DNA of 64,000 nt. Origin: Sarocladium kiliense (Eukaryota > Ascomycota > Sordariomycetes > Hypocreales > Sarocladiaceae). The first letter of the stretch is position 1. Every line of letters begins with the position of its first letter. Of the stretch, positions 10,181 to 21,218 are shown in pieces. The stretch spans positions 496,001-560,000 of the forward strand of contig JAUZTG010000041.1 of the NCBI GenBank assembly GCA_030734395.1, read 5' to 3'. The translations under genes and the position numbers were made by a program. Under the pieces are notes generated by a model. It did not search any database. It was not told where the DNA came from and was given only the letters and a program-made list of their open reading frames with translations.

Positions 10181-11444
10181 GATGAGTATGCGAACTACTG
10201 TATGTCTTTGAGGCGCTTGGCAACGGTTGATGCAGATCACAAGACGCCAGAAAGAAACAGCAATTGATTAGAATATTGACAGGATACGTGCGATGTAAAA
10301 GTCGAGTCTTATCTCCCCTCGTCCACAACCTCCCCTCCTACATCGGAAACCCTCCTCCACCTTTTCTCTCCATCACCTGCCCCTTCCACAACCTCCTTAT
10401 CGTGAAAGCCTATTTTTATAGGGTAAAAGTAGACACATCGTGGATGGATGAGTCGGCACCAAGCGTGCGGCTTGCTTCGGCCTTCTTCCGCCCATGGGCA
10501 AGGCTTAGGCTTTTTTATCGTGGGGATAATGCGGAGAACACGGGCGCAATCGGAGGGTGCGATTTCGTCACCATAGATGGATTGTTGGGATTATATAACA
10601 AAAAGATTATATAAGATAGTTTGATGGGGCTATGGCTATTTTTGGTGGATTGACTTGGCCATGATATCAGACTGGGGGATCTCTGGTGCATTAAGGACAT
10701 CCGTCATCGAGGTGAACGTGGCGCACCATTGAAGACGCCACGAGGTTTGTTGTCGTTTTGACTTCGAACTAAGACGCTGGACCTTTCCGTCTGATAACGA
10801 CAGGCCATGGTAATGGTTACTGTCATGAAATGCTCCTATGACGACATTTTCTGGAAGCGACACAGAGAACGACTTGAGGCGAGGCCGCAACAGAGCCAAG
10901 AATTGCAGTGAGACCTGGGGAACATATTCTTAGAGACAAACTGGATGGTACATTTTGATGGCAGTCATCGCATACACGATACATCCACAGGAAGATGTCT
11001 GTACAAGTGTGTGTGTGTGCCACGTAGTGCATTGGGAAGTAGTTGTCTGAGCGCAACATTAGATCGCGTTGCTGACACAGACCACAGATTCTCCTCGTCA
11101 TGATGCTTGTTTGGAGTTTCCCATAATGGCCACATTATTGTACGTTATTATCGTGCCCTTCTCTTCATCTCCACCTGACTTTGTGAGGTCTGATGTCATC
11201 CATCGGCGGTTTTCCAACCCTGATTATTTATATTATATACATCGCGAACACTGCTACTGCGGATGAATGCCACCAAATCAATTCGAGGATGTCCGCGAAG
11301 GATGTCCTCTTCGACATGATATCTTTATCTCCGCATATACTGATGTTGCCGCAAATTTCCGGTGACATTGCATAGCCGCGATCTCCAGATTAAATGTCAT
11401 TTCCCGCCGGCACTTGGGGTTCCCATACCAACCTAAGACATAAT
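10181..11444. other. Intergenic, no supported gene
   Basis: About 1.26 kb. It contains the threonine aldolase promoter and a (GT)6 run at about 11007-11019. Small open frames on both strands show no domain or coding bias I would defend. Confidence 0.4.
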
Positions 11445-12121
11445 CTAGTCTGCTTCCCTCTCCATTTCAGGCCTATTCAATCTTCTCAAAAGTCGAAGCT
11501 CACGACGGGCAAAGTTTAAAAATAGAATCGCATTGCAAACAGAGTCAGCGTCTATATCCTCTCGAAAACTCAACGTCTGCCTCAAAAAGCCACCCGCAGT
11601 CAAAACATGAAACCGGCACTCGTCGCAGCTCTCGACAGATATCATGCTGCCAGCTTGCAGATCACACAACCACGCTCTGCAAATGAACCACCCTCATTCC
11701 ACGCAAAATAAACATAAAGATAAGTATAAACGCCCTTGTGTTCAGCCCCAGCCTCTCCCCCCCTGTCAATGGCCCGTCCACCACTAGTAACAAACCACCC
11801 CCAAAACCCACTCTTCTCACCCTGTTTCACCTTCTCCAACCAACACATTTCCTCCGGGAGGACGGAGAGGAGAATCGTGACTGAGCATGGGTCAGGATCT
11901 CCGACGCCGAGTCGGGACAATCGGCGCGGCGGAATCCCCTGTTGGGAGTGACAGCCTGGTTTAGACAGTTCGACTAGTGGATTGGTGGCGTACTTATGCT
12001 TAAGTCGTAATGTGAAGAAGACTGTGTACAAAACCTGACCGATGGGCTGCCAATACTCGCCAAGGTCTTGGGTGTTCCCTTCTTCTTTTCCTTCCTTGTC
12101 TTTGTTCGTTTCTGCTTGCAT
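11445..12121 (-). other. Possible unrecognised protein gene
   Basis: A minus-strand frame from the ATG at 12121 runs 159 residues (stop at 11642). It includes a protein-like stretch DPCSVTILLSVLPEEMCWLE and a Trp-rich GFWGWFVT. A second frame in a different register (about 11669-11445) reads ESCDECRFHVLTAGGF then SVCNAILFLNFARRELRLL, also protein-like. A CAG acceptor sits near 11680, but I could not find a GT donor of matching phase, so the two parts are not joined with confidence. No family recognised. It could be a lineage-specific gene or chance frames. Confidence 0.25.
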
Positions 12122-12293
12122 CTATTGCATTAGTAGGGACCATCAGCGCTTACAACCCGTCGACAATATCTGCAAATCCAACTGGCTGGTCCAGGTGTTT
12201 TTGTTCGAATTCAATCATCCGTTGCGTCTACGTGTCCCACAACGGCAAAGAAGACGCGAAGCCCTGGGTTGGATCCAGTAAAGGGGGGACAGG

Positions 12294-14512
12294 ATGCCCG
12301 TCCTCGATGTCAGCGAGCTCAATGTCGTTCTCGGCGTGTTGAGTAGGTTTCTGTCCAACTCCATCTTTATCTTTCGGCCGTGATGTTTTGGCATCATTTG
12401 CTGATATCAACTCCTCTACTCTAGGCGGCTTCATCCTGCTCTACGGGATCATTTCCACCAAAATCAAGTCAAAATGGTACCTTGGCGAGGCTTGTGAGTC
12501 TTTCAATCCCTCTACCTTCGCCTTCCCGGAATTCGAGCCTAACCATTACAAGTGCCGGCCGTCGTCGTTGGTGTACTCCTCGGCCCTGTCGCCGCGAAAT
12601 TCATAGATTCAGAACGATGGGGTAGCGCCTCACCCGGACAAACGAGCGACATAACCCTCGTACGAGCTGTCATCCCGCATACCAACATGTCAGACCAGCT
12701 AATCCATCCATGCAGGGCCTTATGAGAGTCATGATTGGCGTTCAACTCGTCATCGCCGGCTTCCAGCTTCCAGCGAAATATCAAGCCCTGCGCTGGAAGG
12801 AGATGCTGCTCCTGCTTATCCCCGTCATGACAGTCATGTGGCTCTGCACAACACTCTGTATCCTCGCTACCGTTCCAAAGGTCACTCTCCTGGCTGCTCT
12901 TGTCATTGGATCTTGCGTCACCTGCACGGATCCTATTCTGAGTCAAGCTATCGCGAAGGGGCCGTTCGCTGACAAGTATGTTGCGCGTGACCTTCGCGAG
13001 ATTATTTCCTCCGAGGCTGTAAGTCCTCTCCGTTTCTCATCACCAACTTCAAGAACTTGCTTCTGATGATTATACGTCAGGGTGCCAATGATGGGTTCGG
13101 CTTCCCATTCCTGATGCTTGCGACTTTTCTCATCCGCCACGCCTCAGGCCACGACAGCGAATCCCACGGCGGCGAATCACATAGCACCCGCAGCCCCAAG
13201 GAACATCTCATATCTCGCGCCACCTCAACCGTTGTCTCGAAGTCTATGGAACTCCTTAAGCGCAGTGGAGAAGTCGGTCGTCTTGGTGGCGGTACCGGTG
13301 TAGCGATGAGGAATTGGCTGGTCGAAACGTGGTTATACCAGATCCTCATGTCCGTGGCAATTGGCATGATTGTCGGTTTCGGCGCCCAATATGCCCTTCG
13401 CTTCGCGTTACGAAGGTTCATCTCCCTCTAAGCTCGTCCACTTTCTGTTATGCTAATTCATGTCTTTAGGAAGTGGGTTGACTCGGAAAGCTACTTGCTC
13501 TACCCCACAGCAATCGGTGTAAGTCCATCATCCTCCATTTCTTTCCGAGGGTCTCTTTCGTCTAATTTTCCTGAAGCTCTGGCTCCTGAGTGTATGCGGC
13601 CTCGTCGGCACAGACGACCTTCTCGCCTGCTTCGTCGCCGGTAACGCCCTGAACTGGGACGGCGCATTCCTCCGCGAAACCGAATCCCGCCACGACGAAG
13701 TCAACTCCGTCATGGACGTCCTCCTCAACTTCGGCGGATTCATGTACATTGGCACCATCATGCCCTGGGACCAATTTGTCTCCACCGAGACTGGTCTTAC
13801 CCTGGGGAGGCTGATTGGCCTTGGTTTCTTAGTCCTGATCTTCCGTCGAATCCCTGCCATCTTCCTCTCTTACAAACTGATGGGGAATGTGTGCAAGGAC
13901 TGGAAGGAGGCCTTGTTTATGGGCTATTTTGGACCAATTGGAGCTGGAGCTGTCTTCTACGTGGAACATACCCGGCATCTCTTCCCTGAGCTGGGAGAGG
14001 GTGACGAAGAGGAAACGAATCTGGTTCGTGTTATGGGCCCTGTGGTTTACTGGCTTGTGCTGTTCTCCATCGTGGTTCACGGCCTCTCCATCCCGGGACT
14101 GAACCTTCTGTACGGATACTACGACGTACAGCCCATCTCGGAAGATGCAGTCGAAGTTCGCCGCAAGTCTCTCAACATCGCGACACCGTCCAACGCCATG
14201 ATCGAAGACGAGGAGAAGTTCATCGCTTACAACCGCTTTTCCCGCCCGGTTTACAATGTTGCCGATCTGCCCAAGGTTCGCTCGAGGCGCCAATCTATGG
14301 CCACCGAGCGAAGCAGGCGAAGGTCCATGTCTCGGTCCCGTCTCTCTGTCTCTGGAAGGTCCTATTCGGGAGACCGAGGTTGGGATGGAGGTCCTTTTTC
14401 GTTCCCAGACAAGGATCCCTACCAGATGAACGAATTATCCCACAGTCGGTCTGCGGAGGAGGGCCGTGCTCCACCACAATTGAGGGAGCGTACTATCCAG
14501 TATGCGCAGTGA
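12294..14512 (+). CDS. NHA1: Plasma-membrane Na+(K+)/H+ antiporter, Nha1/Sod2 type (CPA1/NhaP-like)
   Basis: It exports Na+/K+ against H+ for salt tolerance and pH control. Seven exons close in frame: 12294-12342, 12425-12493, 12553-12659, 12716-13018, 13081-13415, 13470-13518 and 13577-14512, giving 615 residues. Splicing yields the fungal Nha1 series WYLGEALPAVVVGVLLGP, RVMIGVQLVIAGFQLPAKY, GSCVTCTDPILSQAI (with the transport Asp), EAGANDGFGFPFLML and LVGTDDLLACFVAGNALNWDG. There are about 11-12 membrane segments. The cytosolic tail is short and Ser/Arg-rich (RRKSLNIATPS, RRQSMATERSRRRSMSRSR), with many basophilic-kinase-type sites, and is much shorter than the tail of budding yeast Nha1 (985 residues in total). 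The third position of several introns is unusual only in the donor GTTCAT at 13416. Confidence 0.92.
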
Positions 14513-14826
14513 GGAAGGTGTGTTGGTAGTCACCATGAGCTGGTCTTCTGGGTGGCGTGAAGGGGAGTTCGAAAAATAAGGATGGTGTGTTGTGGAGAGT
14601 AAGATTGTCTTCCAATAATTTGTTAGCAAGCATTGTAGTAGAACATAGACCACGACAATTCCCAGCCTCGATAGACCCTGGGAGACCCCATCTCTTCGCT
14701 CGCCTTCTTGTTCATGGTCTTTAAAAATGGTGTGAATACGCACGCGTGCTACAGTTGAAGGTTCTCGTTCTCAACTTAGTGATCAATAATGTCGTTCTAG
14801 CAATGCGATTTCCGCAGCCGTAGTGT
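14513..14826. other. 3' region between convergent genes
   Basis: 314 bases between the stop codons of the antiporter and the flavoprotein gene. Nothing recognised. Confidence 0.4.
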
Positions 14827-16157
14827 TCATTGATCATACTCTCCAGCATACAGCACATCCCCAGGCTTCCCATTCATCCTCGTCCACAAGTCCCTCTCTA
14901 CCTCATTCAAACTCCTCTTGTCGCCCTTGTGCTCCTCATTATACATCTCAATCTGTGCAGCCTGATCCTCCTTTGCGATTTGAACTACAACACCTTCAAT
15001 CAGTCACTGTCAAATGTTGGTCACAGAATAGGCAAACATACCGTGAAGAGACACCGCGCTCCGCTTGCCACTGAACAGCGCATGCGGAATATTCGTCGAG
15101 TTATCCGAGTTCGCATCACCAACGGCGTACACACCAGGGATATTGGTGATCATCCCTGCCGTGAAGTTCGCTGACATTCCTCGACCCCAGAGCTGAACGC
15201 CCATGTCCGTTCCAACCTGTGACGCCTGAGAGCTGTTGAAGCTGGCGAAGAATGCGTTTCGTTTAATTGAAGGACCCTTCTCGAAATCGACGCGGAAGAG
15301 ATCATGCTCGGGAACAGATGGAAGACTTGGATCGGCGTCCTTGTCTTCTCCGTCTTTGAGGCGGACAATTTCTTTAATGACGCGGTTTTCGACTGTGACA
15401 TTGTTTGCCTTAAGGTAGACCTCCCATTCCGAACTGTCCTTCTCAGTCGCTTTGCGGTTCTCGGCAGTGTTTGAACCGTTCACGAAAGCAACAATGTCCT
15501 TGTTCAAGGTCAAGATCTCCCTGACGGCAGAAGGAACGGATTGCAAGGGTCCGAGCAAGCCCAGCTCTTGATCTTCATGCTCGTGCCCGTCACACCAGGG
15601 ACACCAATAAATGCCTTTGCCGAAGTTCTCCTGTAGACCTGGTGTATCGGGGAGATCATCTCTAAGGCCAGTTGCAAGGACAATCTTGCGCGCGGTAATG
15701 ACCTTGTTTTTGTCCTTAGGTAGGTCGGCTAGGACGGTGAAGTAGGTGTTGTTCTTGCCTGCCTCGATCTTTGTGACAGTTCCGTTGGTCATCTTGATGG
15801 TATCGTAGGTTGCAATTTGCTTGCGGGCTGAGTAGCGATACCAAGCAGGAGTGACACCTACGCTCAATCAGCGTCCAATCTCATACCAAACGGGACATTC
15901 ACATTCTTACCATCGAACCCAAGCACATCGTGCGCATGTCTTGTTTGCGCATTACGGTACTTTCCAGAGTCGATCAGAAGAACCTTTCGACGGACTCGGG
16001 CAAGGCCGCTGAGGGCACTGAGGCCAGCAGGGCCGCCGCCAACAATAACGGCATCGTAATCTGTCTGAACCACGCCATCAACGGTCTTGGGAATCGCAGC
16101 ACCGATCGCTGTGGCTGAGAAGCCAACGATGGCTAACGTCACGTCAAGGAGCCTCAT
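14827..16157 (-). CDS. Secreted thioredoxin-reductase-like FAD oxidoreductase
   Basis: Three exons: 16157-15911, 15857-15042 and 14993-14827, totalling 409 residues. The last exon is easily missed, because read-through of its intron gives a premature stop at 15010. A signal peptide (MRLLDVTLAIVGFSATAIGAA) is followed by the FAD dinucleotide motif VIVGGGPAGLS (about 39), HDVLGFDG, ATGLRDDLPD, the redox pair CPWC (168-171) in YWCPWCDGHE, and GVYAVGDANSD binding FAD. This is the GliT/thioredoxin reductase group of low-molecular-weight thiol oxidoreductases. A signal peptide plus several N-glycosylation sequons (NGT, NNT, NGS, NVT, NSS, NFT, NST) place it in the secretory pathway or outside the cell, unlike cytosolic TrxB. 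The substrate is unknown: a dithiol metabolite or protein disulphide is possible. No NRPS or other gliotoxin-type gene lies in the window. Confidence 0.9.
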
Positions 16158-17459
16158 CTTAACAGCGAGAGAAGAAACAGTACGAGCAAAGTCTTGACCT
16201 CAAGTATGCACTCGCGCCTTGAGCCCAGTCTCGAACCAGGGAGAGCGGCCACCCTTCATATACTGGTCCGCCCTTCAAGGAGATCCCCATATATGCATGT
16301 TCCATGGTGTAAGACACGGGATTTGCGGGCTGCAAAAGTGCGGGACTGCGAGACTCGTTCAGCCCAGGGCTGCTCTCTGTTTCTGTGCACGATCAACAAC
16401 AGCCGAGACCAGGTCAGGAATGCTATGTGCACTATGTGCGCAATGTCGTCTCATCCAGTCTAGATTGGGCACAAGGTTCGGGCTCCGTTCCCCGGAGTCG
16501 CTGAATTTAGATCTGCGGGCTGTTTTCCAACCGCAGGGGATCATCCCGAAGACAACGGCGGAACTTGTCTCAGTTGACTTCGTGTCCAATTAGTGCTGTC
16601 AATTGCTACGACTTTGCGACAGACCGTCACAAGGCCTCCGAAATCACCGTTGCAGCCTCACTGGAGGGCTTCACAGCTGAGGCGTTTGACTTAGTCGGCC
16701 GTGGAATGTTGGTCATTTTGACTTTGATTAAATGGTTCTGCGACAGTTGTGACGGATGAAACCGAACGCCGGTCCGCAACAAGGTCAACATCCCCATGGG
16801 CGCTACGGCGGGCTAAGGCTGAACTCATGATGCGGATGGGCTGCCGGTGGCTTTGACAGCGCTGACAACGTGGAACATTGGCCGAAGAATCGGTCTAGAA
16901 GCCGCGAACGAAGCAGTCACGTTGATGGGATCGAAGGGCTATTATTAGAGGAAGCTCACTGGATGAGCAAGTTCGTCTGCTCACAGGGTCAGTGAGGCCG
17001 AAAAGAAAAACGTAGCATGGATAGACGTGGAGCTGCTTAGCCTTCGCTCTCCCCGAAGAAGTCAACGAATGAGGCACTATTAAATGCAAAAATGCGTCAA
17101 GAGACATCGTGCGTGAGACACAGGAGCAAAGCCCCTCTCGAAAACTAATGAGAGGTATATCAGGTGACGAGGAAGAGTCAGAGAGCTGGAGAGACTTGCG
17201 ACGATCAAGCTGCTGGAAAGGGACCGACAATGCCTAGGACCCACGTGATGATGGGTGCCCCAGCCTCAGGCTCACCCGCCACAAGGTCTGCCTTGTACAT
17301 CCGCCTGTCAGCCACAGCATCGTCCCCTGCGAGTTCAGGCTCGCGTCACCCAACGGTTCCTCGCCTCCTGTTGCGACAAGCGAAAAGACAGACAGACAGA
17401 CCGGCGGGAAAAGCGGCCTGATACCCTCAATGCCGCCCAACTGAGGGGTCACTACCGCC
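16158..17459. other. Divergent intergenic region, no supported gene
   Basis: 1.3 kb between the flavoprotein start and the HisRS start. Short frames on both strands without recognisable content. The stretch just before 17460 is a pyrimidine/CA-rich leader typical of fungal housekeeping genes. Confidence 0.4.
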
Positions 17460-19334
17460 ATGTCACCTTCTTGTACATCGTCGACGGCGTCTGCATGCCC
17501 TAGACTCTTACTGCGTCACTGCTTGTGCCGCCATCGCCCAGTGTCTGCAGCTCGCACGTCGACTTTCTGCGTCGCGTCTGCCAGATCTGCGCCTGTCAAT
17601 GACCCTAACCCTCACTCGCCTCAGCGCCTGTTCTCTACCAGCACCAACAACAGTAGAGGAGTCAGAGTCGCAGGCAGAAGAGTCACAACTACCACCACCA
17701 AAAGATCCACCGCGGGGCAACCACCACCAACAGCCTCATCCTGCTCGATTGCCCCTCCAAAATTCCACGACCCTCATTCCCTCAACCTCACCACCCGCTA
17801 TTACCACCTTTCTCGGCGTCCTTACACCACCTCGTCGTCCTCATCTTCTTCATACGGTCCATACGACGACGACAATACCCCAGAAGACGCCGCCACCATG
17901 TCCGCCCCAGAACCCAAAGCCAAAGAAAATGCGAAGGGCAAAACCACCCTCAAGATCCCCAAGGGCACCCGCGAATGGGTCGGCCCAGAGATGATGCTTC
18001 GCGACCACGTCTTCAACACCCTCAGCGACGTCTTCAACCGCCACGGTGCCACCCCGCTTGATACCCCCGTCTTCGAGCTCAAGGAGATTCTCGCCGGCAA
18101 GTATGGCGAGGACTCTAAGCTCATCTACGACCTTGCAGACCAAGGTGGTGAGATCTGCGCTCTTCGTTACGATCTTACCGTCCCATTCGCCCGATTCCTC
18201 GCCATGAACAATATCAAGAACATCAAGCGGTATCAAATTGCCAAGGTCTACCGCAGGGACCAGCCTGCTGTGGCACGTGGACGCATGCGCGAGTTCTACC
18301 AGTGCGATTTCGATATTGCCGGCGAGTACGACCCTATGATTCCCGACTCCGAGATCCTACGCATCATGGTCGAGGCTTTCCGAGGACTTGGCCTTGGTGA
18401 GCATGTCACCATTAAGATCAACCACCGCAAGATTCTCGACGGTCTCTTCCAGGTCGCTGGCGTCCCCGAAGACAAGATCCGCTCCATCAGCTCCGCGGTT
18501 GACAAGCTTGACAAGATGCCCTGGGAGGATGTCAAGAAGGAGATGATTGAGAAGGGCCTCACCGCTGAGGTTGCCGACGAGATTGGCGTCTACACCCAGA
18601 AGGCTGGTGGCCGTGATATCCTTGAGTTCCTCAAGTCCAACGAGCGCGTCGCAGCCAACGAAACAGTCAAGCAAGGTCTCGCGGACATGGAGCTCCTCTA
18701 CAACTACCTTGATGCGTACCAAATAGCCGACAAGGTTTCATTCGACCTTTCCCTCGCCCGCGGCCTCGACTACTACACCCACATCATCTACGAAGCCGTC
18801 ATCGAGCTCCCGTCCGAGAAGAAGGGCGAGACTCGCATTGGCAGTATTGCCGCTGGCGGTCGCTACGATAACCTCGTCGGCATGTACGGCAAGACCAAGA
18901 TCCCCTGCGTGGGTGTCTCATTCGGTGTCGATCGCATCTTCACCATCCTCAAGCAGCGCAAGGAGGATGAGAAGCTGAAGCAGCGCTCTGTTGATGCTTT
19001 CGTCATGGCCTTCGGCACCAAGAACGGTCTCCTAGTGGAGCGCATGTCCGTCGCGCGTGAGCTCTGGGACGCAGGCATCAAGGCTGAGTTCAGCCCCAAG
19101 GCGAAGCCCAAGCTTCCTCAGCAATTCAAAGCCGCCGAGTCAGCGGGCGTGCCTGTTGCGGTGATCCTCGGAGAGGATGAGTTGGCGGCTGGAAAGCTGA
19201 AACTGAAGGTTCTCGGGTTGCCGGGGGATCACCCTGAGAAGGAGGGCAGGATGGTTGAGAGGGAGAAGATGGTGGAGGAGATTAAGAAGCTGCTAGAGGA
19301 ACACGGAGCGCCGAAGGCCCTGCCACTGCGGTAG
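17460..19334 (+). CDS. HTS1: Histidyl-tRNA synthetase, mitochondrial and cytosolic forms
   Basis: It charges tRNA-His in both compartments. Intronless, 624 residues from the first ATG. The first 146 residues are rich in Arg, Ser and Thr and poor in acids, as in a mitochondrial presequence. The second in-frame ATG (17898, context CCGCCACCATG) starts a 478-residue cytosolic form (MSAPEPKAKENAKGK). This is the two-start arrangement known from yeast HTS1. Class II core: motif 2 in YRRDQPAVARGRMREFYQCD (near 262-281), the histidine-A motif ARGLDYYTH (near 435), the second His-binding motif AAGGRYDNLV (near 467), motif 3 GVSFGVDRIF, and a C-terminal anticodon-binding domain with DAFVMAFG and ELWDAGIKAEF. 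It is full length and should be essential. Confidence 0.97.
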   Translation: MSPSCTSSTASACPRLLLRHCLCRHRPVSAARTSTFCVASARSAPVNDPNPHSPQRLFSTSTNNSRGVRVAGRRVTTTTTKRSTAGQPPPTASSCSIAPPKFHDPHSLNLTTRYYHLSRRPYTTSSSSSSSYGPYDDDNTPEDAATMSAPEPKAKENAKGKTTLKIPKGTREWVGPEMMLRDHVFNTLSDVFNRHGATPLDTPVFELKEILAGKYGEDSKLIYDLADQGGEICALRYDLTVPFARFLAMNNIKNIKRYQIAKVYRRDQPAVARGRMREFYQCDFDIAGEYDPMIPDSEILRIMVEAFRGLGLGEHVTIKINHRKILDGLFQVAGVPEDKIRSISSAVDKLDKMPWEDVKKEMIEKGLTAEVADEIGVYTQKAGGRDILEFLKSNERVAANETVKQGLADMELLYNYLDAYQIADKVSFDLSLARGLDYYTHIIYEAVIELPSEKKGETRIGSIAAGGRYDNLVGMYGKTKIPCVGVSFGVDRIFTILKQRKEDEKLKQRSVDAFVMAFGTKNGLLVERMSVARELWDAGIKAEFSPKAKPKLPQQFKAAESAGVPVAVILGEDELAAGKLKLKVLGLPGDHPEKEGRMVEREKMVEEIKKLLEEHGAPKALPLR

Positions 19335-19601
19335 CTGGTGTGAGCATGGAGTTGATTTAGGTATAGATACATTGGGGGCCCAGGAGTTGATGAAGCAAAA
19401 GTGAAAACTGTAAGCTCACAATCTGCATGGGCTACAGGTGAATGGACGAAAAATAAACATTTTCTACTTGCACGTTGTGAGCACTTCTGGTCTATCACTC
19501 TAATATAGTCTATGGTCTAGCAGCTTATGCATACTCGCCTTCCTCTGAAATCAGTTTATCGCTACCGACTTCAACCTCCAGTCATCCTCTCCCATCCCTC
19601 C

Positions 19602-20469
19602 CTAGATACGAATCCCATACCTGCCATAATCAAACGCCTCGAGCGTCTCCCTGAACTCTGCCCACCCATCGCCAATCTCCCCAATCACACCCCCATGCTC
19701 CCCCTCCGGCACCTCCGCCTCGCCCATCCTCCCCGCCAAGATCTCCTCTTCCCTCCCCTCATACACCTCCCTCAGCTTCGGATGCGGACACCATACCACC
19801 CTCATCCCAGCTCTCCTCCCTGCCTCAACACCCGGCACTGAATCCTCAAATACCAGACATTCTTCCGGTGTTATCGGCTTTGTACCGGCTGGCAGAGTGT
19901 CGTTGATGGTCTGAAGCGCGAGGAGGAAGATATCGGGCAGCGGCTTGCCCCTCCCAGGTGGAATCCGTGTATCATCACCCAATACCCTCCTCTCCTGTGG
20001 AAACACCGAGAACAACTCCTCCAAATGCCCCGCCTTCAACCTAAAATTTCCCCCATGCGAACTTGTCGCCAACGCAACCTCCACCCCATCACACCCTCCC
20101 AACTTCTCCAGCAAATCCTCCACGCCAGGTAGTGGCGCCGCGCTAGGGAACAACTTCTTCTGCTCTTCCGCGTTCTCGGCCTGCCACTTGGCCTCAGGAA
20201 CCGGGAACTGGGCCCATTCGGACATGAGCTTGTTGGCAGAGGGTCCGGGACGGCCTTGAAGGCGTGCTTTGAGGGTCCAGGGCATGGTTGGACGGTTGTG
20301 GCGGTGGAGAATGGTGTTGATGGCGAGAGTGTAGAGGTCTTCTGTGTTGAGCAGAAGGCCGTCCATGTCGAAGATGCAGGCGCGGACTGGGGGAAAGCTG
20401 TGTGGTCGTCAGTTTGTTTTGGGATAGGAATTGCGTCAAGGAAGCGTCATACTCAGTTCTGGGAGGCAT
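19602..20469 (-). CDS. HAD-superfamily phosphatase (GS1/DOG-like)
   Basis: Two exons: 20469-20453 (only 17 nt) and 20397-19602, giving 270 residues. The splice supplies MPPRTDFPPVRACIF before the catalytic DMDGLL. Motif I is FDMDGLLLNTED (nucleophile and acid Asp), motif II is LATSS, motif III Lys is in GRGKPLPD, and motif IV is LVFEDSVPGVEAGRRAGM. The helical cap between motifs I and II is the subfamily IA type. Members dephosphorylate small molecules such as 2-deoxyglucose-6-phosphate, glycerol-3-phosphate or pseudouridine 5'-phosphate; the substrate cannot be fixed here. Its 3' end lies 267 bases from the HisRS stop (convergent). Confidence 0.9.
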
Positions 20470-21218
20470 GGTGACGGTATTGCGATGGTTGATGGATGTC
20501 GTTGGTGGCGTTGGATGAGTAGAAGGCTAGGCGCGTCAATGGCTATGAATCTTGTTGTCCCACCAGTCTCTGTGTCATCTATTAGAGCGTAATAGTCTGA
20601 CGAGGATGAAAGTGAGTACTTGGTTCGGGGCAGCTCCTCCGTTCGCCAGCCGTTGAAAAGTTTACACACATTGATGGAGGGGCTGCGGAAGTGGGGGTGG
20701 GGCAGCACAGACATGGCAACCACCAGCGACCACCACCCACCACCCACAGGCAAATCATCACCACATTTGCCCGTTGACACCCTACACCACGATCCCTCAG
20801 CTCGGAGCATTCCTCTCACCACAACGCCTCGTCTGCCACTATCCTCGGCCGCGGTCACACTCCCGCATCTTAGTGACTAATATTGTGATCCTTTTTTGAC
20901 TGCCAGCTTCTTACTGGTCCGGCGCTCCCTACCGAATTGCTTGTTCGCCTCATCTGGACACGGCTATCTCCTGATCTCTCAAGGGAACATTCCCTTGCCA
21001 ACAGGGACTTTTCTTGGCGGAACGCCCCATCCTGGCCAGACTACTCTCGCATCCTTTTTTACTACTGGGCAAGGGATCTTTGTTTTCCTCAACTGCCACC
21101 TGTTGATTGTTGAAAACGCAAAGTGGACTTCACAAAATACCTTCACCACCGTCACTAGGCTGATACGATAGTAAGACGCTGTTCAGTAAATTCACGCCAG
21201 ACTGGGTTTACAACAGCC
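20470..21218. other. Divergent promoter region, no supported gene
   Basis: 749 bases between the HAD phosphatase and TPR gene starts. A 140-codon minus frame extends through it but overlaps the phosphatase start and looks like leader sequence. Confidence 0.4.

Noticed and set aside
16205..16260. CTCGAACCAGGGAG stretch resembling a tRNA T-loop
   Set aside because: No matching acceptor, D or anticodon arms around it; not a tRNA.
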